From positions 56,432 through 120,431 of the forward strand of contig NZ_FONG01000025.1 in assembly GCF_900112845.1 (NCBI RefSeq): a stretch of DNA of 64,000 nucleotides, read 5' to 3'. The notes below the pieces were generated by a model. It was not told the origin of the DNA. It saw only the letters and a program-made list of their open reading frames with translations, and did no database searches. The stretch comes from Actinacidiphila alni. GTDB lineage: Bacteria; Actinomycetota; Actinomycetes; Streptomycetales; Streptomycetaceae. Positions 47,961-57,287 of this stretch are shown here, piece by piece. Each line of letters begins with the position of its first letter. The stretch's first letter is position 1. Made by a program: the position numbers and the translations under genes.

Positions 47961-50630
47961 GCCCTCCCGGACCCCGTCGCCGTCCCCGGCAGCGGAACCA
48001 CCACCGCCCCGCTTCCCGACGGCCCCCTTCCGCCGGCCCCCGCCGCCGGACGTCGTCCCGTCGCCTGGCTTGGCCCGACTTCCGGCTCCGGCCGGGGTGG
48101 CGCCTTCGACCGAGCCCGAGCCCCCGTCGTCGGGCTTCGCCCGGCCTCCGCCCCCGTCCCGGGCGGCGGCCCCGACCGAGCCCGCGCCCGTGCGGGCGCC
48201 GCCCGCACCGCCCACCGCGGCACCGCCACCCTCCGCGACCACCGGGCGGGACGGGCCCGGGATGTGGGGAGCGGCGGCCGGGGCGAGGAGGCAGTCCAGG
48301 AGGCGGACGGCGGCGGCCTTGTCGAGCGGGTCGTTGCCGTTGCCGCACTTGGGCGACTGGACGCAGGAGGGGCAGCCGAATTCGCATTCGCAGGAGGCGA
48401 TGGCCTCACGGGTGGCGGTGAGCCAGGTGCGGGCGGTGTGGAAGGCGCGCTCGGCGAAGCCGGCGCCGCCGGGGTGGCCGTCGTAGACGAAGACGGTGGG
48501 CAGCCCGGTGTCGGCGTGCAGGGGTATGGAGACCCCGCCGATGTCCCAGCGGTCGCAGGTCGCGAAGAGCGGGAGGAGGCCGATCGCGGCGTGCTCGGCG
48601 GCGTGCAGGGCGCCGGGCAGTTCCTCGGGATGGATCCGGGCGGCGTCCAGCTGCGCGTCGGTGACGGTCCACCACACGGCCCGGGTGCGCAGGGTCCGCG
48701 GCGGCAGGTCGAGCTTGCTCTCGCCGAGGATCTCGCCGGTGAGCAGCCGGCGCCGCAGGTAGGAGACCACCTGGTGGGTGACCTCCACGGAGCCGAAGTG
48801 GATCCGGGCCTCGCCCCACGGCTCCTCCAGGTCGCTGCTGAGCACCCGGATGTCGGTGGTGTCGCGGGCCATCGTGGAGTAGGCGGGGTCGGCGGGCTCG
48901 ACCAGCGCCACACCGTCCTCCAGGTCGAGCCGGGTGACCAGGTAGGTGCGGCCCTGGTGGAGGTGGACGGCGCCGTCGTGGACGGCGGTGTGCGCGGAGG
49001 ACGCGTCGACCGTGCCCAGCAGCCGCCCGGTCGCCGTCTCCACGACCTGCACGGGACGGCCGCCTTCGCCGCGGATGTCGGTGAGGTCGGCGGCCCGCTC
49101 CCGGCGGGTCCAGTACCAGCCGGCGGCCCGCCGCCGCAGCAGCCCGCGCTTTTCCAGCTGCGGCAGCAGCGACGGCGCCTCGGGCCCGAACAACTCGAGA
49201 TCCGCCTCGGTGAGCGGCAGCTCGGCCGCGGCGGCGCACAGGTGCGGTGCGAGGACGTACGGATTGTCGGGGTCGAGGACGGTGGTCTCGACGGGCTGCT
49301 CGAAGATCGCCTCGGGGTGGTGGACGAGGTAGGTGTCGAGCGGGTCGTCCCGGCCGACCATGATCGCCAGCGCGCCCTGTCCCGTCCGCCCGGCGCGGCC
49401 CGCCTGCTGCCACAGCGACGCCCGGGTGCCCGGGTAGCCGGCCAGCAGCACGGCGTCGAGGCCGGAGATGTCCACGCCCAGTTCCAGCGCCGAGGTGGAG
49501 GCGAGGCCGAGCAGCCGCCCGGAGTGCAGGTCGCGTTCCAGGGCGCGGCGCTCGTCGGCGAGATAGCCGCCCCGGTAGGCGGCAACACGCCCGGGCAGCG
49601 AGGAGTCGACCTCGGCGAGCCGCTCCTGGGCGATCAGGGCGACCAGTTCGGCTCCGCGCCGGGAACGGACGAAGGCCACGCTGCGCACGCCCTGGACGAC
49701 GAGGTCGGTGAGGAGTTCCGCGGCCTCGGCGGTGGCCGTGCGCCGGACGGGCGCGCCGTGCTCACCGGACAGCTCCGTCAGCGGCGGCTCCCACAGCGCG
49801 AAGTCGAGCCCGCCGCGCGGCGAGGTGTCCTCGGTCACCTCCGCCACCGGCACACCGGTGAGCCGGGACGCGGCCCGCCCCGGGTCCGCGGACGTCGCCG
49901 AGGCGAGCACGAAGACCGGCTCGGCCCCGTACCGGGCGCAGATCCGCCGCAGCCGGCGCAGCACCTGGGCGACGTGCGAGCCGAAGACACCGCGGTAGCT
50001 GTGGCACTCGTCGATCACCACATAGCGCAGCCGGCGCAGGAAGGAGGCCCAGCGGGCGTGCCCCGGCAGGATGCCGCGGTGCAGCATGTCCGGATTGGTG
50101 AGCACGTAGGTCGCGTACTGCCGGACCCACTCGCGTTCCTCGACCGGGGTGTCACCGTCGTAGACCGCGGAGCGGATCGCGGTGCCCAGCGGGGCGGCGA
50201 GCCGGCTCACGGCGCGGCGCTGGTCGGCGGCGAGCGCCTTGGTGGGGGCCAGGTAGAGCGCGGTGGCGCCGCGGCCGTTGGGCGCCTCCGAGCCGTCCAG
50301 CAGCGCGCTGAGCACCGGCGCCAGGTAGGCCAGCGACTTCCCGGAGGCGGTGCCGGTGGCCACGACCACCGACTCGCCGCGCGCCGCGTGCGCCGCGGCC
50401 AGTGCCTGGTGCTCCCACGGCCGGTCGATCCCGGCCGCGCGGATCGCGTCCACGACCTCGTTCCTGATCATGTCGGGCCAGGATGCATGGCGGCCGACCC
50501 GCGGGGGCAGGTGCTCCGTATGGGTGATGCGCGCGGCTCGGTCAGCCCCCCTGGTCAGCCGCTCCAAAGCGGTCCTGGGGGACGGGCGGCCGTGCGCCGA
50601 CTGCGGAAGATGATCCTGGGCCATCGGCAC
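47958..50630 (-). CDS. DEAD/DEAH-box helicase, Hrq1/SftH/MrfA-like
   Basis: 890 residues. Motif I is ATGTASGKSLAYL near residue 91, Ib TNPDML, II VIDECHS near 200 (DECH), III LASATSADP, and in the second RecA domain there are FVRSRRGAELVALI, QQAGRAGRTGQGAL and GAELG-type motifs. The C-terminal DUF1998-like domain has CECEFGCPSCVQSPKCGNGNDPLDKAAAVRLL, a four-Cys zinc site near 770-785. This layout is that of mycobacterial SftH and B. subtilis MrfA, DNA-repair helicases. The last 110 residues are a low-complexity Gly/Ala/Lys tail. The gene converges on, and overlaps, the tad operon. Confidence 0.92.
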   Translation of the reverse strand: MPMAQDHLPQSAHGRPSPRTALERLTRGADRAARITHTEHLPPRVGRHASWPDMIRNEVVDAIRAAGIDRPWEHQALAAAHAARGESVVVATGTASGKSLAYLAPVLSALLDGSEAPNGRGATALYLAPTKALAADQRRAVSRLAAPLGTAIRSAVYDGDTPVEEREWVRQYATYVLTNPDMLHRGILPGHARWASFLRRLRYVVIDECHSYRGVFGSHVAQVLRRLRRICARYGAEPVFVLASATSADPGRAASRLTGVPVAEVTEDTSPRGGLDFALWEPPLTELSGEHGAPVRRTATAEAAELLTDLVVQGVRSVAFVRSRRGAELVALIAQERLAEVDSSLPGRVAAYRGGYLADERRALERDLHSGRLLGLASTSALELGVDISGLDAVLLAGYPGTRASLWQQAGRAGRTGQGALAIMVGRDDPLDTYLVHHPEAIFEQPVETTVLDPDNPYVLAPHLCAAAAELPLTEADLELFGPEAPSLLPQLEKRGLLRRRAAGWYWTRRERAADLTDIRGEGGRPVQVVETATGRLLGTVDASSAHTAVHDGAVHLHQGRTYLVTRLDLEDGVALVEPADPAYSTMARDTTDIRVLSSDLEEPWGEARIHFGSVEVTHQVVSYLRRRLLTGEILGESKLDLPPRTLRTRAVWWTVTDAQLDAARIHPEELPGALHAAEHAAIGLLPLFATCDRWDIGGVSIPLHADTGLPTVFVYDGHPGGAGFAERAFHTARTWLTATREAIASCECEFGCPSCVQSPKCGNGNDPLDKAAAVRLLDCLLAPAAAPHIPGPSRPVVAEGGGAAVGGAGGARTGAGSVGAAARDGGGGRAKPDDGGSGSVEGATPAGAGSRAKPGDGTTSGGGGRRKGAVGKRGGGGSAAGDGDGVREG

Positions 50631-50784
50631 TCAGTGTGTCACCGGCGTGACGGACAATCGCAGTAAGGCGTCGTGCTCGCCCGCTGCGAAGTGATTGAAT
50701 GCCATCGCGGCCGTCGATCCGTCCTCTACCTTCTGGTGGGGGCCCCAGGGGGGCGCCGCGTCGATGCAAGGTGCTGGAGGATCC
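50631..50784. promoter_or_regulatory. Divergent region between the helicase gene and bldG
   Basis: About 150 bp including the bldG leader. GGAGG at 50776-50780 is the bldG ribosome site. No -10/-35 pair can be picked with confidence. Confidence 0.4.
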
Positions 50785-51126
50785 GTGGACCTGTCCCTGT
50801 CGACCCGAACCGTCGGCGATCGCACGATCGTCGAAGTCGGCGGCGAGATTGATGTGTACACCGCGCCCAAGCTGCGCGAGCAGCTCGTGGAGCTTGTGAA
50901 CGACGGGAGTTATCACCTGGTCGTGGACATGGAGGGAGTGGACTTCCTCGACTCCACCGGCCTGGGTGTGCTCGTCGGCGGGCTGAAGCGAGTGCGTGCC
51001 CATGAAGGATCGCTGCGCCTGGTGTGCAACCAGGAGCGCATCCTCAAGATTTTCCGTATCACCGGTCTGACCAAGGTGTTCCCGATCCACACCTCGGTCG
51101 ACGAGGCTGTCGCGGCGACCGACTGA
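50785..51126 (+). CDS. bldG: Anti-sigma factor antagonist BldG
   Basis: The GTG at 50785, 4 nt after GGAGG, gives 113 residues starting MDLSLSTRTVGDRTIVEVGGEIDVYTAPKLREQL. The STAS fold has the phosphorylatable Ser in VDFLDSTGLGVLVGGLKRV near residue 57. It is, from memory, almost identical to S. coelicolor BldG, needed for aerial hyphae and antibiotic production. BldG acts by partner switching: unphosphorylated BldG binds anti-sigma kinases and frees sigma factors such as SigH. Its usual partner gene follows 79 nt downstream. Confidence 0.97.
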   Translation: MDLSLSTRTVGDRTIVEVGGEIDVYTAPKLREQLVELVNDGSYHLVVDMEGVDFLDSTGLGVLVGGLKRVRAHEGSLRLVCNQERILKIFRITGLTKVFPIHTSVDEAVAATD

Positions 51127-51205
51127 CGTTCGCCGACGAGGGGCACCGGACGGGTCAGCCGTCCGGGCCCCTGTGATGCCCAGCCAGAGGACCGAGGGGG
51201 AGGCC

Positions 51206-51619
51206 ATGCCCACCGTAGAACTGCTCTTCAGCGCCCAGCCGGAGCATGTGCGCACAGCACGGCTCGTCGCGGCTGCCGTGGCGCGCCGGGCGGGGGTGGA
51301 CGAGGCTGTTCTCGACGAAGTACGGCTCGCGGTCGGCGAGGCGTGCAGCCGTGCCGTGGGTCTGCACCGCGGCAACGGGGTGGAGGAACCGGTCCGCGTG
51401 ATGCTGACCGAGGAGGAGAAGAAGTTCTCCATCGAGGTCGCCGACGAGGTCCCCGGCAATGCCGCGGGCGCCGCGCCCGACGCGGGCGGTGACGAACTGA
51501 GCGACGAGGGCGAGATGGGCCTCGCCGTGATCAGCGGCCTGGTCGACGACGTGGACGTCACCGAGACCGCCACCGGCGGAGTGATCCGTATGAGCTGGCC
51601 GATCGTCACCCCGGCCTGA
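51206..51619 (+). CDS. Anti-sigma regulatory ATPase next to bldG (RsbW/SpoIIAB-like)
   Basis: ATG 51206 with GAGGGGGAGG upstream gives 137 residues. VDEAVLDEVRLAVGEACSRAVGLH near residue 35 is the N-box with Glu and the expected Asn position changed, and LAVISGLVDDVDV near 105 is the glycine-poor ATP-binding region of the HATPase fold. Residues 60-110 carry an acidic insertion (NAAGAAPDAGGDELSDEGE). In S. coelicolor the orthologue is co-transcribed with bldG and known as a putative anti-sigma factor. The altered N-box makes kinase activity uncertain. Confidence 0.87.
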   Translation: MPTVELLFSAQPEHVRTARLVAAAVARRAGVDEAVLDEVRLAVGEACSRAVGLHRGNGVEEPVRVMLTEEEKKFSIEVADEVPGNAAGAAPDAGGDELSDEGEMGLAVISGLVDDVDVTETATGGVIRMSWPIVTPA

Positions 51620-51856
51620 CCGCTACCGTCCGACCGTTTCCGCCTGATCCCCCGCTCTGCTCGCATGTGCTCGCGCCGCTGTGCCGCGCGAGCGCATGCG
51701 CATGCCATCGAGCGGGAATATCCTTTTTCCACGCGGCACCCTGTTTTGAAGTGCTGCGGCTCCCTACAATCCGTCCATCTTGCTCAGCTCGCCTGAGCGT
51801 TGCGGCTTGTGAGCCGTGAAGCCGCACGCCCATGCGCCAAACGTCAAGGAGGACGA
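51620..51856 (+). promoter_or_regulatory. hppA promoter region
   Basis: 237 bp upstream of hppA. TACAAT at 51765-51770 is a good -10 box; TGTTTT 17 bp upstream is a possible -35. A strong ribosome site AAGGAGG stands 5 nt before the hppA ATG. The stretch between 51715 and 51770 is AT-richer than its surroundings. Confidence 0.5.
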
Positions 51857-54247
51857 ATGGCGGGGCCACTTACCCCTCACACGCTTGCCGCGTCGCCGGT
51901 ACTGACCGACGGAAATCGGACCCTGGTCTGGATCATCGCCGTCGTCGCCCTGGGCGCACTCGCGCTCGCCTGGGTGTTGGTACGTCAAGTGCTCGCGGCG
52001 GACGAGGGCACCGACAGCATGAAGAAGATCGCGGCTGCCGTGCAGGAAGGCGCAAACGCCTACCTCGCACGGCAGTTCCGTACCCTGGGGATTTTCGCCG
52101 TGGTGGCGTTCTTCCTGCTCATGCTGCTGCCCGCGGACACCACCTCACAGCGGATCGGCCGCTCGATCTTCTTCCTGGTGGGCGCCGTGTTCTCGGCGGT
52201 CACCGGCTATGTCGGCATGTGGCTGGCGGTCCGCAGCAACGTACGGGTCGCGGCCGCGGCCCGCGCGGCGACCCCGGCGCCCGGTGAACCGTCGGCCGAT
52301 CTGACCGACGTCTCGCACCGGGCGATGCGGATCGCGTTCAGGACCGGCGGAGTCGTCGGCATGTTCACCGTCGGCCTCGGACTGCTCGGCGCGTCCGCGG
52401 TCGTCCTGATCTACAAGGCCGACGCGCCCAAGGTGCTGGAGGGCTTCGGCTTCGGCGCGGCCCTGCTGGCGATGTTCATGCGGGTCGGCGGCGGCATCTT
52501 CACCAAGGCGGCCGACGTCGGCGCCGACCTCGTCGGCAAGGTCGAGCAGGGCATCCCCGAGGACGACCCGCGCAATGCGGCGACCATCGCCGACAACGTC
52601 GGTGACAATGTCGGCGACTGCGCGGGCATGGCGGCCGACCTGTTCGAGTCGTACGCCGTCACCCTGGTCGCCGCGCTGATCCTCGGCAAGGTGACCTTCG
52701 GCGACTCCGGTCTCGCCTTTCCGCTGCTCATCCCGGCGATCGGCGTGCTGACCGCGATGGTCGGCATCTTCGCCGTGTCGCCGCGCCGCAGCGACCGCGG
52801 CGGCATGACGGCGATCAACCGCGGCTTCTTCATCTCCGCGGTGATCTCCCTGGTCGGTGTGGCCATCGCCGTCTACACCTACCTGCCGTCCTCCTACGCC
52901 GACCTCAAGGGCGTCGACTCCGACATCTCCGGCCACTCCGGCGACCCGCGCACCCTGGCGATGGTCGCGGTCGCCATCGGGATCGTGCTGGCCGCGGTGA
53001 TCCAGCAGCTCACCGGCTACTTCACCGAGACCAGCAGGCGTCCAGTCCGCGACATCGGCAAGACCTCGCTCACCGGCCCGGCCACCGTCATCCTGTCCGG
53101 GATCTCGCTCGGCCTGGAGTCCGCGGTCTACTCGGCGGTGCTGATCGGCCTGTCCGTCTACGGCGCCTTCCTGCTCGGCGGCACGTCCGTCTGGCTGGCG
53201 CTGTTCGCGGTCGCGCTGGCCGGCACCGGCCTGCTGACCACCGTCGGCGTCATCGTCGCCATGGACACCTTCGGCCCGGTCTCCGACAACGCGCAGGGCA
53301 TCGCCGAGATGTCCGGCGACGTGCACGGCGAGGGCGCCCAGGTGCTCACCGACCTCGACGCCGTCGGCAACACCACCAAGGCCATCACCAAGGGCATCGC
53401 GATCGCCACCGCCGTCCTGGCGGCGACCGCGCTGTTCGGCTCGTTCAAGGAGGCCATCGACACCGCGGTCGACAAGGCGCATCCGGCGGCGTCCGACGCC
53501 CGCTGGCTGTCGCTGGACATCTCCCAGCCCAACAACCTGGTCGGGCTGCTGCTCGGCGCGGCCGTCGTCTTCCTCTTCTCCGGCCTCGCCATCAACGCCG
53601 TCTCCCGGTCGGCGGGCTCGGTGGTCTACGAGGTGCGCCGGCAGTTCCGCGAGCACCCCGGGATCATGGACGGCACCGAACTGCCCGAGTACGGGCGGGT
53701 GGTCGACATCTGCACCAAGGACGCGCTGCGCGAGCTGGCCACACCGGGTCTGCTCGCCGTCCTCGCGCCCATCGCGGTCGGCTTCACCTTCGGTGTCGGC
53801 TCGCTGGCCTCGTACCTGGCGGGCGCGATCGGCGCCGGCACCCTGATGGCGGTGTTCCTGGCCAATTCCGGCGGGGCCTGGGACAACGCCAAGAAGCTCG
53901 TCGAGGACGGCCATCACGGCGGCAAGGGCAGCGAGGCCCATGCGGCGACCGTCATCGGCGACACGGTCGGCGACCCGTTCAAGGACACCGCGGGCCCGGC
54001 GATCAACCCGCTGCTGAAGGTGATGAACCTGGTGGCGCTGCTGATCGCGCCCGCGGTCGTCAAGTTCAGCTACGGCGTGGACGCCAATCCCGGGGTACGG
54101 ATCACCGTCGCCGTGATCGCGATCGCCGTCATCGTCGTGGCGGTCTACCTCTCCAAGCGGCGCGGCATCGCGATGGAGGACGGCGACGGCGACGGGGACG
54201 GCGGGGACACCGGACGGCGTCATCCGGACACGGCCACCGTGGCCTGA
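51857..54247 (+). CDS. hppA: K+-insensitive pyrophosphate-energised proton pump
   Basis: ATG 51857 gives 796 residues with about 16 membrane helices. The pyrophosphate site has DVGADLVGKVEQGIPEDDPRNAATIADNVGDNVGDCAGMAADLFESY near residue 219. GNTTKAITKGIAIATAVLAATALF near 505 carries Lys after GNTT, the mark of the K+-independent class. GGAWDNAKKLVEDGHHGGKGSEAHAATVIGDTVGDPFKDTAGPAINPLLKVMN near 675 closes the site. It hydrolyses cytosolic pyrophosphate and pumps protons. The long C-terminal tail is acidic. It is monocistronic, with a terminator downstream. Confidence 0.97.
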   Translation: MAGPLTPHTLAASPVLTDGNRTLVWIIAVVALGALALAWVLVRQVLAADEGTDSMKKIAAAVQEGANAYLARQFRTLGIFAVVAFFLLMLLPADTTSQRIGRSIFFLVGAVFSAVTGYVGMWLAVRSNVRVAAAARAATPAPGEPSADLTDVSHRAMRIAFRTGGVVGMFTVGLGLLGASAVVLIYKADAPKVLEGFGFGAALLAMFMRVGGGIFTKAADVGADLVGKVEQGIPEDDPRNAATIADNVGDNVGDCAGMAADLFESYAVTLVAALILGKVTFGDSGLAFPLLIPAIGVLTAMVGIFAVSPRRSDRGGMTAINRGFFISAVISLVGVAIAVYTYLPSSYADLKGVDSDISGHSGDPRTLAMVAVAIGIVLAAVIQQLTGYFTETSRRPVRDIGKTSLTGPATVILSGISLGLESAVYSAVLIGLSVYGAFLLGGTSVWLALFAVALAGTGLLTTVGVIVAMDTFGPVSDNAQGIAEMSGDVHGEGAQVLTDLDAVGNTTKAITKGIAIATAVLAATALFGSFKEAIDTAVDKAHPAASDARWLSLDISQPNNLVGLLLGAAVVFLFSGLAINAVSRSAGSVVYEVRRQFREHPGIMDGTELPEYGRVVDICTKDALRELATPGLLAVLAPIAVGFTFGVGSLASYLAGAIGAGTLMAVFLANSGGAWDNAKKLVEDGHHGGKGSEAHAATVIGDTVGDPFKDTAGPAINPLLKVMNLVALLIAPAVVKFSYGVDANPGVRITVAVIAIAVIVVAVYLSKRRGIAMEDGDGDGDGGDTGRRHPDTATVA

Positions 54248-54314
54248 TCCGACCGCTCCGGAGGCGCAGGGCCGTACGGGTCCGCTCCGGAGGCGATCCG
54301 ACGCCTCGTCAACA

Positions 54315-54354
54315 GTGCGGTGGGTGACCCTACTTGTGGGGTCGCTCACCGCAC
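54315..54354 (+). terminator. Terminator of hppA
   Basis: A 16-bp stem (54315-54330 with 54339-54354) with two G-U wobbles and an 8-nt loop, 68 bp after the stop. Confidence 0.7.
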
Positions 54355-54462
54355 CTTGGTGCGAATGGCTTGAATATCGGACGAATCACCCCACGGATTG
54401 GCGGTGACCACCCGTCAGCCCTGTATGTTCCGGGGCCGTAAGGCCACGGAAGGGACCATCCG

Positions 54463-55026
54463 GTGAAGGTGAACAAGAAGCTCCTGGCCGCGCTCTCCGG
54501 TGCGGTCATGCTGCTGGCGCTGTCGGGGTGCAGCGACGACTCCGACAAGAAGCTGAACGACTGGGCGAAGGGCGTCTGCGACCAGGCCGCGGCCCAGACC
54601 AAGAAGATCAACGACGCCAACACGGCGATCACCCAGGTGAACAGCAACGGCAAGCCGCAGGATGTGAAGGCCGCCGACTCCGCCGCCTTCCAGTCGATCT
54701 CCGAGGCGTACAAGTCGCTCGCCGACATCGTCAGCAAGGCCGGCGCGCCGCCGGTCGACAACGGGGACAAGATCCAGAAGGACGCGGTGTCCGACCTCAC
54801 CGGCCTGTCCACGCAGTACGCGACGCTGAAGAAGCAGGTCGACGGGCTCGACACCAGCGACCAGGCGAAGTTCGCGGACGGCCTCAAGGGCGTGTCCGAG
54901 TCGCTGGGCAAGGTCAGCAAGAACGGCGAGCAGGCCCTCGACTCGCTGCGCCAGGGCGACGTCGGCAAGGCCATGGCCAAGCAGCCCGGCTGCAAGCAGG
55001 CGTCGGCCTCCCCGTCCGCGTCCTAG
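54463..55026 (+). CDS. Small secreted lipoprotein
   Basis: A GTG at 54463 gives 187 residues: signal peptide MKVNKKLLAALSGAVMLLALSGC with lipobox LSGC at Cys23, then a helical, Lys/Asp/Ser-rich body (LNDWAKGVCDQAAAQTKKINDANTAITQVN, FQSISEAYKSLADIVSKAG). One Cys pair (VCDQ and PGCKQ) could form a disulfide. A Ser/Ala tail ends it. It seems conserved at this place in Streptomyces, between hppA and a methyltransferase, but no function is known. Confidence 0.85.
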   Translation: MKVNKKLLAALSGAVMLLALSGCSDDSDKKLNDWAKGVCDQAAAQTKKINDANTAITQVNSNGKPQDVKAADSAAFQSISEAYKSLADIVSKAGAPPVDNGDKIQKDAVSDLTGLSTQYATLKKQVDGLDTSDQAKFADGLKGVSESLGKVSKNGEQALDSLRQGDVGKAMAKQPGCKQASASPSAS

Positions 55027-55127
55027 GGCGCGCACAAGGCTCACGTCAGGGCTCACGTCAGGACCGCCGCGGCCCGCCGCCCCGCACGAAGGGCGCCGGG
55101 CCGCGGCGATTCCGCGACAATGGCCGG

Positions 55128-56678
55128 GTGAGTACGCCCCTCCTCCCCGCCGCCCGTACCGCCGAGGCGCTGCGCGCCGATCTGCGCGCCGCCGCCTTCA
55201 CCGCCGACGGCTGCCTCGACCTGCTCGGCGCCGCCGCCTGGGCGGCCCTCTCCCGCGCCGAGACCGTCCCCGCACTGCGCGCCACCCGCGGCGGCAGCCC
55301 GCTGGAGACCCTGGTCAGACTCTTCCTCCTGCAACGCCCCGTCCCCTACGACCGGGCCCGCGCCGCCCTGCCGCGGATCGAGGAGTACGCCGCCGACGGC
55401 TGGCTGGAACGCGACGGTGACGACGTACGCGCCACCGTGGACGTACGGCCGTACGCCGGTGACGACGGCGCCGACTGGTGGGTGGTCTCCGACCTCGGCT
55501 GTGCGGTCGGCGGCGCCGGCGGCATCGGCGCGGGCGGCCCGCAGGAGGCGGGCGCTCCCGGGGTGGACCGCGCCGATCTGGTGCTCGGCGTCGGCGGCGC
55601 CTCCACCACCCTGGCCGGGCTCACCGTGCGCGAGCCCGTCGGCAGCGCCCTCGACCTCGGCACCGGCTCCGGCGTCCAGGCCCTGCACGCCGCGCGGCAC
55701 GCCACCCGGGTCACCGCCACCGACGTCAATCCGCGCGCCCTGCGCTTCGCCGCGCTCACCCTGGCGCTGTCCGGCGCCCGCGAGCCCGATCTGCGCGAGG
55801 GCAGCCTCTTCGAGCCGGTCGCCGACGAGCGCTACGACCTGATCGTGTCCAACCCGCCCTTCGTGATCTCCCCGGGCGGCCGGTTCACCTACCGCGACGG
55901 CGGCATGGCGGGCGACGACCTGTGCCGCACCCTGGTGCGGCAGTCCGCCGACCACCTCAACGACGGCGGCTACTGCCAGCTGCTCGCCAACTGGCAGCAC
56001 ACCGAGGGCCAGGACTGGCGGGAACGCCTCGCCTCCTGGATCCCGCGCGGCTGCGACGCCTGGATCGTGCAGCGCGAGGTCCAGGACGTCACGCAGTACG
56101 CGGAACTGTGGCTGCGCGACGGCGGCGACCACCGTACGGATCCGGCCACGTACGCCGCCCGCTACGACGCGTGGCTCGACGAATTCGAGCAGCGCAAGGT
56201 GAACGGGATCGGCTTCGGCTGGATCACGCTGCGCAAATCCGGGGCCGAGCAGCCGGTGATCACCGCGGAGGAGTGGCCGCACCCGGTGGAGCAGCCGCTC
56301 GGGCCGCACATCGCGGGCTGGTTCGCCCGCCAGGACTTCCTGCGCACCCACGACGACGCGGCGCTGCTCGGCTCCCGCTTCACGCTCGGCGCCGAGGTCG
56401 TACAGGAACAGGTGGGGCTGCCGGGCGCGGAGGACCCCGAGCACGTCGTGCTGCGGGCGGCCCGCGGGATGCGGCGCGCCACCAAGGTCGACACCGTCGG
56501 CGCGGGCTTCGCGGGCGTCTGCGACGGGACGCTCACCGCGGGCCGGATCGTGGACGCGATCGCCCAGCTGCTGGGCGAGGACCCGGTGGTGCTGCGCGAC
56601 CGTACGCCCGAGTCGATCCGGCTCCTGGTCGAACAGGGCTTCCTCGACCCGGTGGACTGGACGCCGCGGCCCGTGTGA
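55128..56678 (+). CDS. Class I SAM-dependent methyltransferase with DUF7059-type N-terminus
   Basis: A GTG at 55128 gives 516 residues. GACAAT lies 6 nt before it, so a leaderless mRNA is likely. Residues 1-165 form a helical winged-helix-like domain (DLRAAAFTADGCLDLLGAAAWAALSR). SAM binding is ALDLGTGSGVQALHAARHATRVTATDVNPRAL near 185 and the catalytic motif is LIVSNPPFVISPGG near 245, the NPPF/Y signature of enzymes that methylate amino groups of nucleotides or glutamines (HemK/RsmC-like). The last 150 residues are an extra domain of unknown function. A tRNA, rRNA or protein substrate is possible. Confidence 0.88.
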   Translation: MSTPLLPAARTAEALRADLRAAAFTADGCLDLLGAAAWAALSRAETVPALRATRGGSPLETLVRLFLLQRPVPYDRARAALPRIEEYAADGWLERDGDDVRATVDVRPYAGDDGADWWVVSDLGCAVGGAGGIGAGGPQEAGAPGVDRADLVLGVGGASTTLAGLTVREPVGSALDLGTGSGVQALHAARHATRVTATDVNPRALRFAALTLALSGAREPDLREGSLFEPVADERYDLIVSNPPFVISPGGRFTYRDGGMAGDDLCRTLVRQSADHLNDGGYCQLLANWQHTEGQDWRERLASWIPRGCDAWIVQREVQDVTQYAELWLRDGGDHRTDPATYAARYDAWLDEFEQRKVNGIGFGWITLRKSGAEQPVITAEEWPHPVEQPLGPHIAGWFARQDFLRTHDDAALLGSRFTLGAEVVQEQVGLPGAEDPEHVVLRAARGMRRATKVDTVGAGFAGVCDGTLTAGRIVDAIAQLLGEDPVVLRDRTPESIRLLVEQGFLDPVDWTPRPV

Positions 56679-56756
56679 GACGACCTGAAGGGCCTCCAGG
56701 GCGCGGACGGGCATCGCGCACCGCTACGGACATCGCGCACCGCTTTTGAACGCCGT

Positions 56757-57287
56757 TCAGAACAGGTTGCGGACGACCGTCCACGTCACGGCCACGCCCA
56801 GCACGGCCATCGACACGCGCGGGCTCACCACGAGCCGCCGCCGGCGCCCGCGCAGACCGTCGACCAGCCAGCGCCCGAGCAGCCACAGCGCGAGGGGCGC
56901 GGCCAGCAGCAGGACGGCATTGTCGTGGAACGCCCGCACGAAGTCGCCGTGCATGAGGTCGTACACCATCCGCGTACCGCCGCAGGCCGGGCAGAGCAGC
57001 CCGGTCGCCCAGTTGAACGGGCAGCGCGGCAGCCAGTGGCCCGGCTGGTGCGGGTCGGTGCCGTAGAGATAGACGGACGCGGCGGCCCCGGCGACCAGTG
57101 TCGCCAAGGGAGCGGTCGCCGGATGGCCGAGCACCGCCGACCGGCGGCGCGGCCGGGACGCACCCGGTCCCGCGCCGACCGTGGGCCCGGGTACGGGCCC
57201 GGTCGCGGGTCCGTGAACGGGCCCACGGCTACGCGGCCGGCCGGTGTCGAACCGGCCGACCGCAGGCCGACGGACTCCGTCAGCCAC
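56757..57287 (-). CDS. DUF2752 family membrane protein
   Basis: The GTG at 57287 overlaps the stop of the TM2 gene upstream, giving 176 residues; an ATG at 57320 would overlap more. A Pro/Arg/Gly-rich start is followed by three hydrophobic helices. The key motif CPFNWATGLLCPACGGTRMVYDLMHGDFVRAFHDNAVLLL near residue 85 is typical of DUF2752, with three Cys (C, CPxCG) suited to metal or disulfide chemistry. It is translationally linked to the TM2 protein. Function unknown. Confidence 0.75.
   Translation of the reverse strand: MADGVRRPAVGRFDTGRPRSRGPVHGPATGPVPGPTVGAGPGASRPRRRSAVLGHPATAPLATLVAGAAASVYLYGTDPHQPGHWLPRCPFNWATGLLCPACGGTRMVYDLMHGDFVRAFHDNAVLLLAAPLALWLLGRWLVDGLRGRRRRLVVSPRVSMAVLGVAVTWTVVRNLF

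Noticed and set aside
47397..50666. A 1089-codon forward frame as one giant protein
   Set aside because: Only the first 110 or so codons from 47628 resemble a protein; the rest mirrors the helicase gene. Reported as a finding about the missing stop instead.
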